A DNA stretch of 64,000 nt, from the NCBI GenBank assembly GCA_035502095.1, contig DATJUX010000048.1, positions 1-64,000 of the forward strand, given 5' to 3'. Within the stretch, counting starts at the first letter, position 1. Every line of letters begins with the position of its first letter. Under the pieces are notes generated by a model that saw only the letters and a list, made by a program, of their open reading frames with translations, had not been told where the DNA came from and did not search any database. Both the position numbers and the translations under genes were made by a program. This DNA comes from JAKANT01 sp035502095 (GTDB taxonomy: Bacteria > Pseudomonadota > Gammaproteobacteria > Burkholderiales > Burkholderiaceae_F). Of the stretch, positions 35,303 to 44,641 are shown piece by piece.

Positions 35303-36112
35303 ATGGCGACGCAGCCGACTCTCTTCATCTCCCACGGCTCGCCGATGCACGCAGTGCATGCCGGGCGGGCCGGTGCGCTTTGGGCCGAACTCGGCCGGAG
35401 GCTCGCGCGTCCCGCTGCAATCCTGATCGCCTCCGCGCACTGGGAAACCGAGTTGCCGATGGTGGCGACAGGCAGCAACCTGGAGACGATCCACGACTTC
35501 GGTGGATTTCCGCCCGAGCTGTACCGGATCAAATACCCGGTTCCAGGCGCGCCGCTAGTGGCCGAGCGCGCACTGGCGCTGTTGCGCGAAGCGGGCTTCG
35601 TCGCGACGCCGAATGGTTGCCGCGGCCTCGATCATGGCGCCTGGGTGCCGCTGCTCAAGATGTTTCCCGATGCGGACGTGCCGACGGCGCAGGTGTCGGT
35701 GCAACCGCCGTTGGGCCCCGAGCATCACCTGCGGCTCGGCGCGGCACTGGCACCTCTCGCGCGCGAGAACGTGCTCGTCATCGGCTCGGGTCACATGACA
35801 CACAATCTCGGCGACTGGATGCGCAGCATGCACGGCAACCGGCGCGAGATCGCGGAAGGCGGGCCGGTGCCCTACGTGGAGGCCTTTCGCAGCTGGGTCG
35901 ACCAGCGCCTGCAGTCGGACAACCGGGCCGAGCTCGTGCGTTATCGCGAACTCGCACCGAATGCGCGTCGGGCCCATCCGACCGACGAGCACTTCCTGCC
36001 GCTTTTCGTCGCGCTGGGCGCGGCCGGCATCGCGCCCCGCGTCGAGCGGATCGACCCCGGTGTCGACAGCGGCGTGCTGGCGATGGATTCGTACCTGTTT
36101 TCGCCGCAGTAG
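35303..36112 (+). CDS. DODA-type extradiol ring-cleavage dioxygenase (YgiD-like)
   Basis: A 269-residue class III extradiol dioxygenase. Metal-binding His residues are in LFISHGSPMHAV, GLDHGAWVPLLKMFP and VIGSGHMTHNL, matching the family. It inserts O2 into catechol-type rings with Fe(II) or Zn(II). It probably shares the GST transcript, and the GST-dioxygenase pair under a LysR regulator hints at aromatic or quinone detoxification. Confidence 0.9.
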   Translation: MATQPTLFISHGSPMHAVHAGRAGALWAELGRRLARPAAILIASAHWETELPMVATGSNLETIHDFGGFPPELYRIKYPVPGAPLVAERALALLREAGFVATPNGCRGLDHGAWVPLLKMFPDADVPTAQVSVQPPLGPEHHLRLGAALAPLARENVLVIGSGHMTHNLGDWMRSMHGNRREIAEGGPVPYVEAFRSWVDQRLQSDNRAELVRYRELAPNARRAHPTDEHFLPLFVALGAAGIAPRVERIDPGVDSGVLAMDSYLFSPQ

Positions 36113-36143
36113 CAAAAGGGCACGTCGGCCGGCGGCCGCACGC

Positions 36144-37085
36144 TCACTGGATCGGGGCGATCGTGAACCCCCGTCCGCGCAGCAGCTCGAGCAGCCCGCG
36201 CGGACCGAAGTAGTGCAACGCACCTACGGCCACCAGATAAACCGATCCGCTTGCCGCGTATTTTTCGATCGCCTCGACCATGCGCGGATGGCGCGCATCG
36301 AACAGCTGTTCCGCAACGAAGCGCTCGCCGCGCGACTTGGCGGCGTGAATTTCGCCGATCAGGCGCTCCGCCGCGTCGGTGTCGCGGCGCTCCCAGGCGT
36401 CGACGATCCTGCGCACTTCGCGCTCGGCATCCCCGGTCTCCATGCCACGGATCGCCTGTTCGAGATAGGAGATCTGGGTCTCCTCGTCGGCGCGCTGGAA
36501 AAGCGCAAGCTGCAGTTCGATCGATTCGATCTCGAGCAGCGGCTTGCCGCTGCCGATGGCGTACTGGTACAGGAATGACTCGGTCGCGTACGCCGGGCTG
36601 TAGCCGCTGCCGGTTGCCTGCAGGATGACGAGCGTGTTGGCGACCATCCACGGCCGCATGCGCCAGATGCGGTTCGGATCGAGGCCGAAGCGCTTGACCT
36701 GTGCGAGGACCCGCGCCTTCAGCTCGTCGCCGAGGCGCGTGTCGAGCCCGGGCTCGCCGTCCGGATAAAGACCGACCTTCTGCACGACGTCGGCGACGCG
36801 TTTGGCGTCGAACACATCGGCTTCGACCACGATCGCGGTCGCCTCGTCGAAGCGACGCACATAGTCGATGTTCGGAGGATAGAAGTCCGGGCGCCCGACG
36901 TGCACGGTGCCGAACAGGTAGACCTTGCGGTCGCCCTTGCGGGCTTCCCAGAAGAATCCGCGTTTCGGCGCCTTCTCCGCCTGCTTGAGCAACGCATCGT
37001 TCGCCGGTCCGGCCTGTGCGGCCACGGGCGGGGCAAGGGGCAGGAGGAACGCCGTGAGGGCAACGTGAAGCAGCGGTCGAAGCAT
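36144..37085 (-). CDS. TraB/GumN-family exported protein
   Basis: A 313-residue protein. A signal peptide (MLRPLLHVALTAFLLPLAPP, VAAQA) precedes a TraB/GumN domain with YLFGTVHVG near the N-terminus, a C-terminal VYLVAVGALHYFGPRGL, and ESIELQLALF. The family resembles the Tiki fold and is suspected of protease or membrane-remodelling roles. ATG at 37085; a TTG one codon earlier is an alternative. It is convergent with the DODA gene. Confidence 0.87.
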   Translation of the reverse strand: MLRPLLHVALTAFLLPLAPPVAAQAGPANDALLKQAEKAPKRGFFWEARKGDRKVYLFGTVHVGRPDFYPPNIDYVRRFDEATAIVVEADVFDAKRVADVVQKVGLYPDGEPGLDTRLGDELKARVLAQVKRFGLDPNRIWRMRPWMVANTLVILQATGSGYSPAYATESFLYQYAIGSGKPLLEIESIELQLALFQRADEETQISYLEQAIRGMETGDAEREVRRIVDAWERRDTDAAERLIGEIHAAKSRGERFVAEQLFDARHPRMVEAIEKYAASGSVYLVAVGALHYFGPRGLLELLRGRGFTIAPIQ

Positions 37086-37117
37086 CAACGAATCCCGGTG
37101 GTCGCGGGCGATTCTAT

Positions 37118-39811
37118 CTACAGCCCCTTGGCGAAACGCACCACGGTCGGATCGTCCGGCTCGGGTCGTCCTTCATAACCGAGCCTGATCATCATTTGCG
37201 CCATCGCGTTGTTCTCGGCGAGCACGAAGCCGATCATTTCGCGCAGGCCGCGGCCGCGCGCGCACGCCTCGAGCGCCGTCATCAAGGCCGCGCCCAGGCC
37301 GCGTGCCTGCCAGGCGTCTTCGATGACGATGGCGAATTCGCAGCTCGCTCCGTCGGGGTTGCGGGTGTAGCGCGCGATGCCGCGTATTTCTTCCGCATCG
37401 CCCTGCATGTCGGTCGCGACGAACGCCATCTCGCGGTCGTAGTCGATCTGCGTGAAGCGGATGAGGCGCTCCAGGGACAGCTCCCGCACCAGCCCATGAA
37501 AGCGCAGGTAGAGGCTGCGCTGGGAAAGGCGCGCGATGAAGCGCTGCTCCGCCGCGGCATCCTCGGGTCGGATCGGGCGCAGCAGGGTCATGTCGCCGTT
37601 GCGCAGACGCACTGCCCGCCAGAGATTCTTCGGGTATGGATGAATCGCCAGATGCGAATAACTCGCGTCGGCCGCCAGAGGACCGCTGCCGAGGACGACG
37701 CGCGCATCGAGGGCGAGCACACCGTTCTCATCCGCGAGCAGCGGGTTGATGTCGAGTTCATCGATGCACGGCAGCTCGCAGGCAAGTTCCGAGACCTTGA
37801 GCAGCGTGTCGACCAACGCATCCTGTGCGACGACGGGCCGCCCGCGAAACTCGCCGAGCATGCGCGAAACACGCGTCGCTGCGATCAGCTGCTGCGCGAG
37901 AAACCGGTTCAACGGCGGCAACGCCACCGCAAGGTCCCCGTAGACGTCGACGCCGATGCCACCCATGCCAAACCCGATGACCGGCCCGAACTGGGCGTCG
38001 CGCGCGATGCCGACGATCAACTCGCGGGCGCGCGGCCGCTCGACCATCGCCTGCACGTGCACGCCGAGAAAGCGGGCGCGCGGCGCGCGCGCGGCGACGT
38101 TGCCCTTGATGGTCGCAAACGCCTGTATCACCTCATCGGCCGAGCGCAGGTCGAGCTGCACGCCCTCGACCTCGCTCTTGTGCGCGACACCGGATGCGAC
38201 GACCTTCACCACGACCGGAAATCCGACCTGCCCGGCGTGGCGGACCGCGTCCTCCGGTGTCGCCGCGAACTCGGCGGCCACGGTCGGGATCCCGAAACAG
38301 TCGAGCAGACGCTTCGACTCCCGCTCGTCGAGGGTCGCGCGTCCGGTCTGGAGCGCCTCGCTCACCTCGCTGCGGGCGCGGCCGAGATCGATTTCGAACT
38401 CGTCGCTGTGCGACGGCGGCACCTGCAGCCGCCAGCGGCGGTGGCGCACGTAGCGCGCGAGGTACGAAAACGACTCGACCCCACGCTCCGGGCTCGTCAA
38501 CGCCGGCAGCCCGGCGGCCTTGAACACCGCCCCGCCGCGGCCGGCGTCATGCGCCCCGAGCCAGACGCTGATCACTGGCTTGGTGCTCGCGGCAGCGAGC
38601 TCGAGCAGCGCCTTGGCAGCCGCCTCCGCCTCGAGACGGATCAGCGGCGAGAACAACACGAGCACGCCGTCGTTGTCCGGGTCCTCCAGCAGGATCCTGA
38701 ACGACGAGGCGAAGCGTTGCGCGTCGGCATCCCCGACGATGTCGACCGGGTTGCCGCGCGACCACGTGGGCGGCAACACCGCGTCGAGCCGTTGCTTGAC
38801 CGCGTCGGACAGAGTCGCGAGCGCAACGTCCGCATCGGCGGCCGCATCGGCCGCGAGCACACCCGGGCCGCCGCCGTTCGTGAGGACGACGAGCCGGTTG
38901 GCCTGCTCCCCATCCGGCAAGCGACCCGCCGCAAGCGCTTCGGCAGCGGCGAACAACTGGTTGTACGCGCCGACGCGGATGGCACCCGCGCGCTTGAGCG
39001 CAACATCGAACACCGCGTCGTCGCCGACGGAGGCGCCGGTGTGGCTCATAGCCGCCTTCCGCCCGGTCAGGTGACGGCCGACTTTGAGGACGACGACCGG
39101 CTTCGTGCTCGCGGCGGCGCGCACGCTCGACATGAGTGCACGCGAATCGTGCACGCCCTCGATGTAGAGGACGATGCTGCGCGTGACGGGATCGTTGGCG
39201 AGAAAGTCCAGGACCTCGGGAAAATCGACGTCGGCGCCGGCTCCCGTCGACACCGCCGACGAGAATCCGAAGCCCGCGCTCCATGCGTAGTCCAGGAGTG
39301 CGGCCATCACCGCGCCCGATTGAGACACCAGCGCCACGGAACCGGGTCTTGCCGCAGTTCGTGCCGAGGTCGCGTTGAAACCGATGTCCGGCCGCATTAC
39401 GCCGAGACAGTTCGGACCGAGCAGCCGTATGCCCTGGGCGCGCGCGCGCGCGACCGCAAGCTGCTGCAGTTGCCGGCCAGCGCCGCCCATCTCGGCAAAG
39501 CCGGCCGACAGCACGAGCACCGCCCCGATCCGGCGGCGCGCGGCATCGTCGATGATCGCCGGCACCGTCTGCGCCGGCGTCACGATCACCGCCAGATCGA
39601 CGGCCGCCGGCAGCGCTTGCAGCGACGCGTAGCACCGCTGTCCGGCAACCACCTCGTGCTTGGGATTGATGGGATAAATGTCGCCGCGGAACCCCGCGCC
39701 GAGCGCATTGCCGAAGACGTAGTTGCCAAGGGCTTCCTGCCGATCGGTGGCTCCGACCACCGCGATCGATCGAGGCGTCAACGCGTAACGCAGGTAATGT
39801 GTGTTGAACAT
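37118..39811 (-). CDS. Pat-like bifunctional acetate-CoA ligase (ADP-forming) / GNAT acetyltransferase
   Basis: An 897-residue protein: an N-terminal CoA-binding domain (RSIAVVGATDRQEALGNYVF, LLGPNCLGV), a succinyl-CoA-ligase-like middle, an ATP-grasp domain (FGIPTVAAEFA, FPVVVKVVASGVAHKSEVEG) and a C-terminal GNAT domain (WQARGLGAALMTALE). This is the layout of protein lysine acetyltransferase PatZ/YfiQ, whose ligase part is usually inactive. It probably acetylates metabolic enzymes such as acetyl-CoA synthetase. The ATG at 39811 fits the family N-terminus; an in-frame ATG at 39868 is possible. Confidence 0.88.
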   Translation of the reverse strand: MFNTHYLRYALTPRSIAVVGATDRQEALGNYVFGNALGAGFRGDIYPINPKHEVVAGQRCYASLQALPAAVDLAVIVTPAQTVPAIIDDAARRRIGAVLVLSAGFAEMGGAGRQLQQLAVARARAQGIRLLGPNCLGVMRPDIGFNATSARTAARPGSVALVSQSGAVMAALLDYAWSAGFGFSSAVSTGAGADVDFPEVLDFLANDPVTRSIVLYIEGVHDSRALMSSVRAAASTKPVVVLKVGRHLTGRKAAMSHTGASVGDDAVFDVALKRAGAIRVGAYNQLFAAAEALAAGRLPDGEQANRLVVLTNGGGPGVLAADAAADADVALATLSDAVKQRLDAVLPPTWSRGNPVDIVGDADAQRFASSFRILLEDPDNDGVLVLFSPLIRLEAEAAAKALLELAAASTKPVISVWLGAHDAGRGGAVFKAAGLPALTSPERGVESFSYLARYVRHRRWRLQVPPSHSDEFEIDLGRARSEVSEALQTGRATLDERESKRLLDCFGIPTVAAEFAATPEDAVRHAGQVGFPVVVKVVASGVAHKSEVEGVQLDLRSADEVIQAFATIKGNVAARAPRARFLGVHVQAMVERPRARELIVGIARDAQFGPVIGFGMGGIGVDVYGDLAVALPPLNRFLAQQLIAATRVSRMLGEFRGRPVVAQDALVDTLLKVSELACELPCIDELDINPLLADENGVLALDARVVLGSGPLAADASYSHLAIHPYPKNLWRAVRLRNGDMTLLRPIRPEDAAAEQRFIARLSQRSLYLRFHGLVRELSLERLIRFTQIDYDREMAFVATDMQGDAEEIRGIARYTRNPDGASCEFAIVIEDAWQARGLGAALMTALEACARGRGLREMIGFVLAENNAMAQMMIRLGYEGRPEPDDPTVVRFAKGL

Positions 39812-39940
39812 CGCTAAGAGCTTGTCGCGACGCAACAATAGCGCACCCCTCGGGACGCGCTGAATCATCGTCAAGTCTTGCTGCCGCTCCGCTTGCCGAA
39901 AGTGCGAGTAAGTCCGACGATGCGCCGAAGGGGATGAAAC

Positions 39941-40342
39941 ATGAACGAACAGGCAATACCGGGTGAACTGACGCAGGCCGAGCTCGAGCAATTCGGCGCC
40001 CGGCTGCGCCTCCTGCGGGCGGAAGTCGTGGCGACCGTCGAGGCACGCCTGCACGGCCACGGCCAGGAGCGGCACGATGAAGCCGGGTTGCCCCGACGCG
40101 CCGAGGACACCGACGATGATGCGGCGGCGGAGGCCCAGCGCAGCATGGACATCGCGCAGCTCTCGCATACGACGGCAGAGCTCGTCGAAATCGATGCGGC
40201 GCTGGCGCGTATCGCCGACGGATCGTATGGCTGGTGCATCGACTGCGGCGGACCGATCGGGCGCCCGCGCCTTCTGGTCCATCCGATGGCGGTGCGCTGT
40301 GCGCCCTGCCAGAGCCGGCGCGAGAAGCGGGCGATGCGCTGA
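39941..40342 (+). CDS. DksA/TraR-type zinc-finger protein
   Basis: A 133-residue protein with a coiled-coil-like N-terminus and a C-terminal C4 zinc finger, CIDC ... CAPC, in the DksA order (YGWCIDCGGPIGRPRLLVHP). Full DksA is longer with an acidic tip; here two acidic residues lie in the coil (EDTDDD), so it may bind the RNA polymerase secondary channel. Alternatively it is a more distant YbiI-type relative. It is transcribed divergently from the Pat-like gene. Confidence 0.87.
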   Translation: MNEQAIPGELTQAELEQFGARLRLLRAEVVATVEARLHGHGQERHDEAGLPRRAEDTDDDAAAEAQRSMDIAQLSHTTAELVEIDAALARIADGSYGWCIDCGGPIGRPRLLVHPMAVRCAPCQSRREKRAMR

Positions 40343-40445
40343 TCAGGTCGGCGAGCCCCACGCATCGACTCAACGATCGGCATCGGCCGGCGCGCCGCGA
40401 GGTCGTCGCCGGTTGCATCCCGGCGCGGTCGGCGAGAATCCGCGC

Positions 40446-41354
40446 ATGAACACCCGGACGCTCTTCGCCGCGGCCGTTCTCATCTGGGGCACGACCTGGT
40501 TCGCGATCACGCTGCAACTCGGCGCGGTCGCCCCGGAGTTCGGCGTCGCGTTGCGATTCGCGGCTGCCGCCCTCCTCGTGCTCGGCTGGTGCGCCTCGCG
40601 CGGACGGGCGTTGCGCCTGCCCGCCGGCACGCACGCGTGGCTCGCCTTGCAGGGGGTGTGCGGTTTCGGCGTCTCGTATGTGCTCATCTATCATGCCGAG
40701 CGTTTCATCGTCAGCGGACTGGTTGCGGTGGGATATGCGGCGGCGCCGCTCACCAACATGCTGTTGGCACGCGCGTTCTTCGACACCCCGATGGCGCGAC
40801 CCGTCGCGGCAGGCGGCGCACTGGGTCTGGCCGGCATCGTGCTCGTGTTCTGGCCGAACTTCGAACCTCTCGTGACCGGTCGCATCGCGGATCCCGGCCT
40901 GCTGCTCGGCGCGCTCTTCACGATGACGGCCGTCGTGCTGTCCTGCCTGGCGAACATGATCACCCTGCGCCTGCATCGCTCCGGTGTCGCCGGCTGGCAG
41001 CCGATCGGATTCGCCATGGCTTACGGCGCGGCATGCTCGTTCGCGATTGCGATTGCCCTCGGACGACCGCTGTCGATCGCGTGGAGTGCGCCGTTCGTCC
41101 TGTCCCTGGCATACCTTGCACTGGTCGGTTCGGTGCTCGCGTTCGGTGCCTACTTCACGTTGCTGGGGCGCATCGGCGCCGCGCGCGCGTCGTACGTCGG
41201 CGTCATGACGCCCCTGGTCGCGTTGCTCGTCTCGACGCTGTTCGAGCGGTTCGACTGGCACCCGCTGACTTTCCTCGGGATCGCCTCGGCATTGGCGGGC
41301 AACGTGCTGGCATTGCGCCCGTCGCGCATCGCTCGCCCCGTAGAATCGACGTGA
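40446..41354 (+). CDS. EamA/DMT-family transporter
   Basis: A 302-residue inner-membrane protein with about ten helices in two EamA repeats: MNTRTLFAAAVLIWGTTWFA begins repeat one, and LLGALFTMTAVVLSCLANMI begins repeat two. DMT transporters of this kind export amino acids, nucleobases or related small molecules. It overlaps mtnA by one base (TGATG), so a link to methylthioadenosine products, perhaps efflux of a toxic methylthio compound, is plausible but unproven. Confidence 0.87.
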   Translation: MNTRTLFAAAVLIWGTTWFAITLQLGAVAPEFGVALRFAAAALLVLGWCASRGRALRLPAGTHAWLALQGVCGFGVSYVLIYHAERFIVSGLVAVGYAAAPLTNMLLARAFFDTPMARPVAAGGALGLAGIVLVFWPNFEPLVTGRIADPGLLLGALFTMTAVVLSCLANMITLRLHRSGVAGWQPIGFAMAYGAACSFAIAIALGRPLSIAWSAPFVLSLAYLALVGSVLAFGAYFTLLGRIGAARASYVGVMTPLVALLVSTLFERFDWHPLTFLGIASALAGNVLALRPSRIARPVEST

Positions 41355-42463
41355 TGAAGGTCGGCGCGCGACACTATCGATCGATCTGGCCGGTCGAGTC
41401 CGCCGGCGGCGCGCGCGCGGTGGGCATCGTCGACCAGACGCGCTTGCCGTTCGAGTTCGTTACGGTCGAACTGGACTCCTGGATCGAGGTCGCGCGGGCG
41501 ATCCGTTCGATGCGGGTCCGCGGCGCGCCCCTGATCGGCGTCGCGGGCGCCTATGGCTTCGCGCTGGCGATGCGCGAGCAGCCCGACGACGCCACCCTCG
41601 TCCGGGTCCACACCGAGCTCCTCGCCACGCGCCCGACGGCAGTCAACCTGCGTTGGGCGCTCGATCGCATGCGACGGCTGCTGGAGCGGACGCCGCGCGC
41701 AGTGCGCGCGGAAACCGCGTGGACCGAGGCCGGCCGCGTTGCAGAGGAGGACATTGCCTGCAACCGTGCGCTCGGCGGCCATGGCGCACGGCTGATCGCC
41801 GCATTGCAAGCGGCGCGCGGGCGGACGGTTCACGTACTCACACACTGCAATGCCGGCTGGATCGCCACGGTGGATTTCGGCACCGCGTTGTCGGCGATCT
41901 ACCAGGCCTTCGACGCCGGCATCGACCTGCACGTGTGGGTCGACGAAACCCGTCCGCGCAACCAGGGGCTGTTGACCGCCTGGGAACTCGAGGCGCATGG
42001 CGTGCCGCATACGCTGGTCGTCGACAACGCCGGCGGGCACCTGATGCGCCGCGGCCAGGTGGACTTGGTGCTGGTCGGGGCCGACCGCGTGACGCGCGCG
42101 GGCGACGTGTGTAACAAGATCGGGACCTACTTGAAGGCCGTGGCTGCACGCGACAACGACGTGCCGTTTTACGCGGCGGTGCCGTCGACGACGATCGACT
42201 GGACGATCACGGACGCCGACGCCATCGCTATCGAGGAGCGCAGCGGCGACGAGGTCCGGCGTGTGGAGGGGCGCGGCGCCGACGGGCGCGCGGCGAGCGT
42301 CGCCATCGCACGCGAAACGACCGCCGTCCTGAATCCCGGGTTCGACGTCACGCCGTCGCGTCTCGTCACCGGCATCATCACCGAGCGCGGCATCGCGGCG
42401 CCGAGCGCGCTCGTCACCCTCTTCTCCGAGATGCCTCGCGCACCGGAACCCGCGGCCGTGTGA
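41354..42463 (+). CDS. mtnA: S-methyl-5-thioribose-1-phosphate isomerase (MtnA)
   Basis: A 369-residue member of the eIF2B-like MtnA family. Diagnostic segments are RSMRVRGAPLIGVAGAYGFA, the catalytic Cys in LTHCNAGWIATVDFGTAL, the catalytic Asp in GADRVTRAGDVCNKIGTY, and FYAAVPSTTIDW. It isomerises methylthioribose-1-phosphate to methylthioribulose-1-phosphate in methionine salvage. The next gene, overlapping by 4 bases (GTGA), is a class II aldolase; MtnB/MtnC/MtnD-type genes are absent here, so the product may be split rather than salvaged. Confidence 0.95.
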   Translation: MKVGARHYRSIWPVESAGGARAVGIVDQTRLPFEFVTVELDSWIEVARAIRSMRVRGAPLIGVAGAYGFALAMREQPDDATLVRVHTELLATRPTAVNLRWALDRMRRLLERTPRAVRAETAWTEAGRVAEEDIACNRALGGHGARLIAALQAARGRTVHVLTHCNAGWIATVDFGTALSAIYQAFDAGIDLHVWVDETRPRNQGLLTAWELEAHGVPHTLVVDNAGGHLMRRGQVDLVLVGADRVTRAGDVCNKIGTYLKAVAARDNDVPFYAAVPSTTIDWTITDADAIAIEERSGDEVRRVEGRGADGRAASVAIARETTAVLNPGFDVTPSRLVTGIITERGIAAPSALVTLFSEMPRAPEPAAV

Positions 42464-43188
42464 GCATGCGACCAGTGAAGACCGCGCTCGCCGTCGTCGA
42501 GGACACGCCCGCGCTGCGGGATGAACTGATCGCCACGGCGCGCGCGATGAACGCATCGGGCATCAACGTCAACAAGTCGGGCAACGTTTCGGTGCGTTGC
42601 CGTCGTGAACGCAGGACAGGATTCCTGATCACGCCGACCGGGGTCCCCTACGACACCCTCACGGCGCCCGACCTGGTGTTCATCCCGCTTGGCCAGCCCG
42701 GCGGCGACGCGCTTCCGGCCGGGTTGGTGGGCACGCGCAAGCCGAGCAGCGAATGGCGTTTCCACTTCGACATCCTGCGTTCGCGCCGCGAGTTCGATGC
42801 CATCGTGCATACACATTCGCAGGCGGCCACGGCGCTCGCTTGTCACCACCTCGGGATTCCGCCGTTTCACTACATGGTGGCCGTCGCCGGCGGCGCCGAC
42901 GTGCGCTGTGCGCCCTACGCGACCTTCGGGACTCAGGTCCTGTCAGACAACGCCCTTGCCGCGCTGCGCGGGCGCAAGGCGTGCCTGCTGGCGCACCACG
43001 GCGTGATCGCGTGCGAACGCTCGCTGTCGAGGGCGCTGGCGCTCGCGATCGAGATCGAAAACCTGGCGGGGATGTATCTGAGAGCGCGCCAGATCGGCGA
43101 ACCTCCCCTGCTTTCCGCGGCGGAAATGGCCCGGGTGATCGAGAAATTCGCGACCTACGGCCAGCCGGCACCCTCCCGGTCGAACTGA
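42460..43188 (+). CDS. Class II aldolase, FucA/Ald2-like
   Basis: A 242-residue class II aldolase. The FucA metal and catalytic ligands are kept with the same spacing as in E. coli FucA: Glu98, His117, His119 and His180 (19, 2 and 61 residues apart). Further FucA-like segments are SGNVSVR, LITPTGVPY, PSSEWRFHFDILRSR and HYMVAVAGGADVRCAPYATF. Coupling to mtnA suggests it cleaves methylthioribulose-1-phosphate to DHAP and methylthioacetaldehyde, as reported for Ald2 in the DHAP shunt. The GTG at 42460 overlaps mtnA; an ATG two codons on is an alternative. Confidence 0.85.
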   Translation: MSMRPVKTALAVVEDTPALRDELIATARAMNASGINVNKSGNVSVRCRRERRTGFLITPTGVPYDTLTAPDLVFIPLGQPGGDALPAGLVGTRKPSSEWRFHFDILRSRREFDAIVHTHSQAATALACHHLGIPPFHYMVAVAGGADVRCAPYATFGTQVLSDNALAALRGRKACLLAHHGVIACERSLSRALALAIEIENLAGMYLRARQIGEPPLLSAAEMARVIEKFATYGQPAPSRSN

Positions 43189-43301
43189 GCTGCCAGGATT
43201 CCGGCCCGCAAACCGCGTGTCGAATGCTCGCATTGCCACACGGCAGTTCCACAAGCAAGAATAGTTGCCGCAGTTCCTTCCAGGCATCGGGCGACGCAGC
43301 G

Positions 43302-44057
43302 ATGACGAGCAGCAGTGGGGTGCGATGGTCCGCGGCACCTTTGTCGCGCGACTGGGCGAGCCCGATCGATGGCTCGATCTGCGCCGTCATGTGGCCCACG
43401 CTGACGCTCGTCGGACGCGAACGCTGGTTCGACGAACTCTATGTCTGGACCGAAGGGTTCCAGGCAAGCACAATGCAGCGGGCGCGCATCCAGCTTGCCG
43501 CACTGTCGAAGGGCTTCGCGCTGCTCGAGCGGGAGCGCGTCGCACGCGTGGGGGTCACGCTGTCCTTCGGCACGGTCGAGCGCTGCCTCGACCAGGTGAC
43601 CGAGCTGTTCGACGCCAATCGCCTGTTCGCCCATCGCTCCTGCATCCTGCTGCGCGGCCAGATCGATCGGGTCCGTTCGCGCTATCGCGTGCGCGGCTTC
43701 ATCGACTGGCTGCGCACCCAGCAGATACCGGTCGGGTACCGGCTCACGGCCACGCGCATTGGCATGGAGATGAAGGCGATCGATTTCGTCGCACCCGACT
43801 TTGCCAAGGTCCTGGCGCCGAGCTCCAGCCGCGCCGAGTACTGGGCCGACGTCGCGCTTGAAGCGCGCGCCGCGGGATTGAAGCTCGACCGCGCGATTGT
43901 CGCTGGCATCGAACTGCCCGATCAGCGCAAGAACGCCCAGACGGCGGGGTTCGCCTTCGGCCAGGGCCACGCGGTGCGTCCGCCGTACGACCCACCGACG
44001 ACGCCTGGCGCGGCCCGGCACGACCCATCCGTCGACACCGTTTTTTCGCTCGACTGA
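43302..44057 (+). CDS. Degenerate EAL-domain protein
   Basis: About 251 residues. The C-terminal half follows the EAL phosphodiesterase pattern: RGFIDWLRTQQIPVGYRLTA, AIDFVAPDFAKVL, AIVAGIELPDQRKNAQTAGF, FGQGHAVRPP. The E-A-L motif, the DDFG motif and the iAEGVE-type catalytic Glu are replaced, so c-di-GMP hydrolysis is unlikely and a binding or scaffold role is more probable. There is no GGDEF or transmembrane part. The start is uncertain: ATGs at 43302 and 43224 both lack a clear ribosome site. Confidence 0.65.
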   Translation: MTSSSGVRWSAAPLSRDWASPIDGSICAVMWPTLTLVGRERWFDELYVWTEGFQASTMQRARIQLAALSKGFALLERERVARVGVTLSFGTVERCLDQVTELFDANRLFAHRSCILLRGQIDRVRSRYRVRGFIDWLRTQQIPVGYRLTATRIGMEMKAIDFVAPDFAKVLAPSSSRAEYWADVALEARAAGLKLDRAIVAGIELPDQRKNAQTAGFAFGQGHAVRPPYDPPTTPGAARHDPSVDTVFSLD

Positions 44058-44069
44058 CCGGCGCGACTC

Positions 44070-44343
44070 TCAGTCGCCGCGGTCGATGCGCGCCCGCAGT
44101 GGCGCGGCGACGCGGCTGCGGTTCGTCCACATGAGGCAATACGCTTGGTTGCGCGGCGAACGGATTACGCCGCCGAGCCGAGCCACCGCCGCGATCTGGA
44201 CCGGGAACGAAAGCGCTTCCGCGATGCCAATGGAGGTTGAAGTCGAGCGGCGCGTCTGCGTCGAACACGTGCCGCATCGACGCGCCGGAGCCGAGTTCGA
44301 AGCACAATTCGTGGAACTCGCCCGCGGCGACCACGGTTTCCAT
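44070..44343 (-). pseudogene. Frameshifted small GOLD/emp24-like protein gene
   Basis: One frame reads METVVAAGEFHELCFEL, RHVFDADAPLDFNLHWHRG. A second frame, entered after one extra base near 44215, continues SFPVQIAAVARLGG and AYCLMWTNRS to a stop at 44070. Joined, they give a ~90-residue protein of a small family with DFNLH, YCLMWTNRS and a beta-sandwich resembling GOLD domains; function unknown. Either decay or a base-call error is responsible. It is convergent with the EAL-like gene, 12 bases apart. Confidence 0.6.
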
Positions 44344-44641
44344 CGGAACGCAACGCGCGCACCTACGGTTACTGGGTGTACCGGGTCGACTATCCGATCA
44401 AGGCTGCCGACGAGGCCCGGTAGGCTGCCCCAGGCGCCTCGACTGCGTCGCTATCGAGGCCGCCTCCGGATCGGCTCCGTCTGCGGCGCGACGGCAATCT
44501 TCAACCGGAGCGCGCTCTCGAGAGTCGGAGCGGCGTCGCAACTTTCTTGCCCTCGGGAAGCTCACCGACTTCGTCGCGCAATTGAAATTTCCACGGCGCA
44601 TGGCACTCTAACCAGGTCTTCTGCGCGACGAAGGAGGTCGT
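44344..44641. other. Non-coding stretch with possible gene fragments
   Basis: This 298-bp gap before the BamE-like gene has no intact gene. Two coding-like fragments were noticed: on the plus strand ARTYGYWVYRVDYPIKAADE ending at a TAG near 44423, and on the minus strand TWLECHAPWKFQLRDEVGEL ending at 44511 (extends past 44642). Neither has a start codon in place. Confidence 0.35.

Noticed and set aside
44343..44423. Plus-strand fragment ending in RVDYPIKAADEAR
   Set aside because: Attractive residues, but no start codon, no upstream continuation in frame, and it lies against the start of a minus-strand gene; mentioned only as part of the decayed patch.
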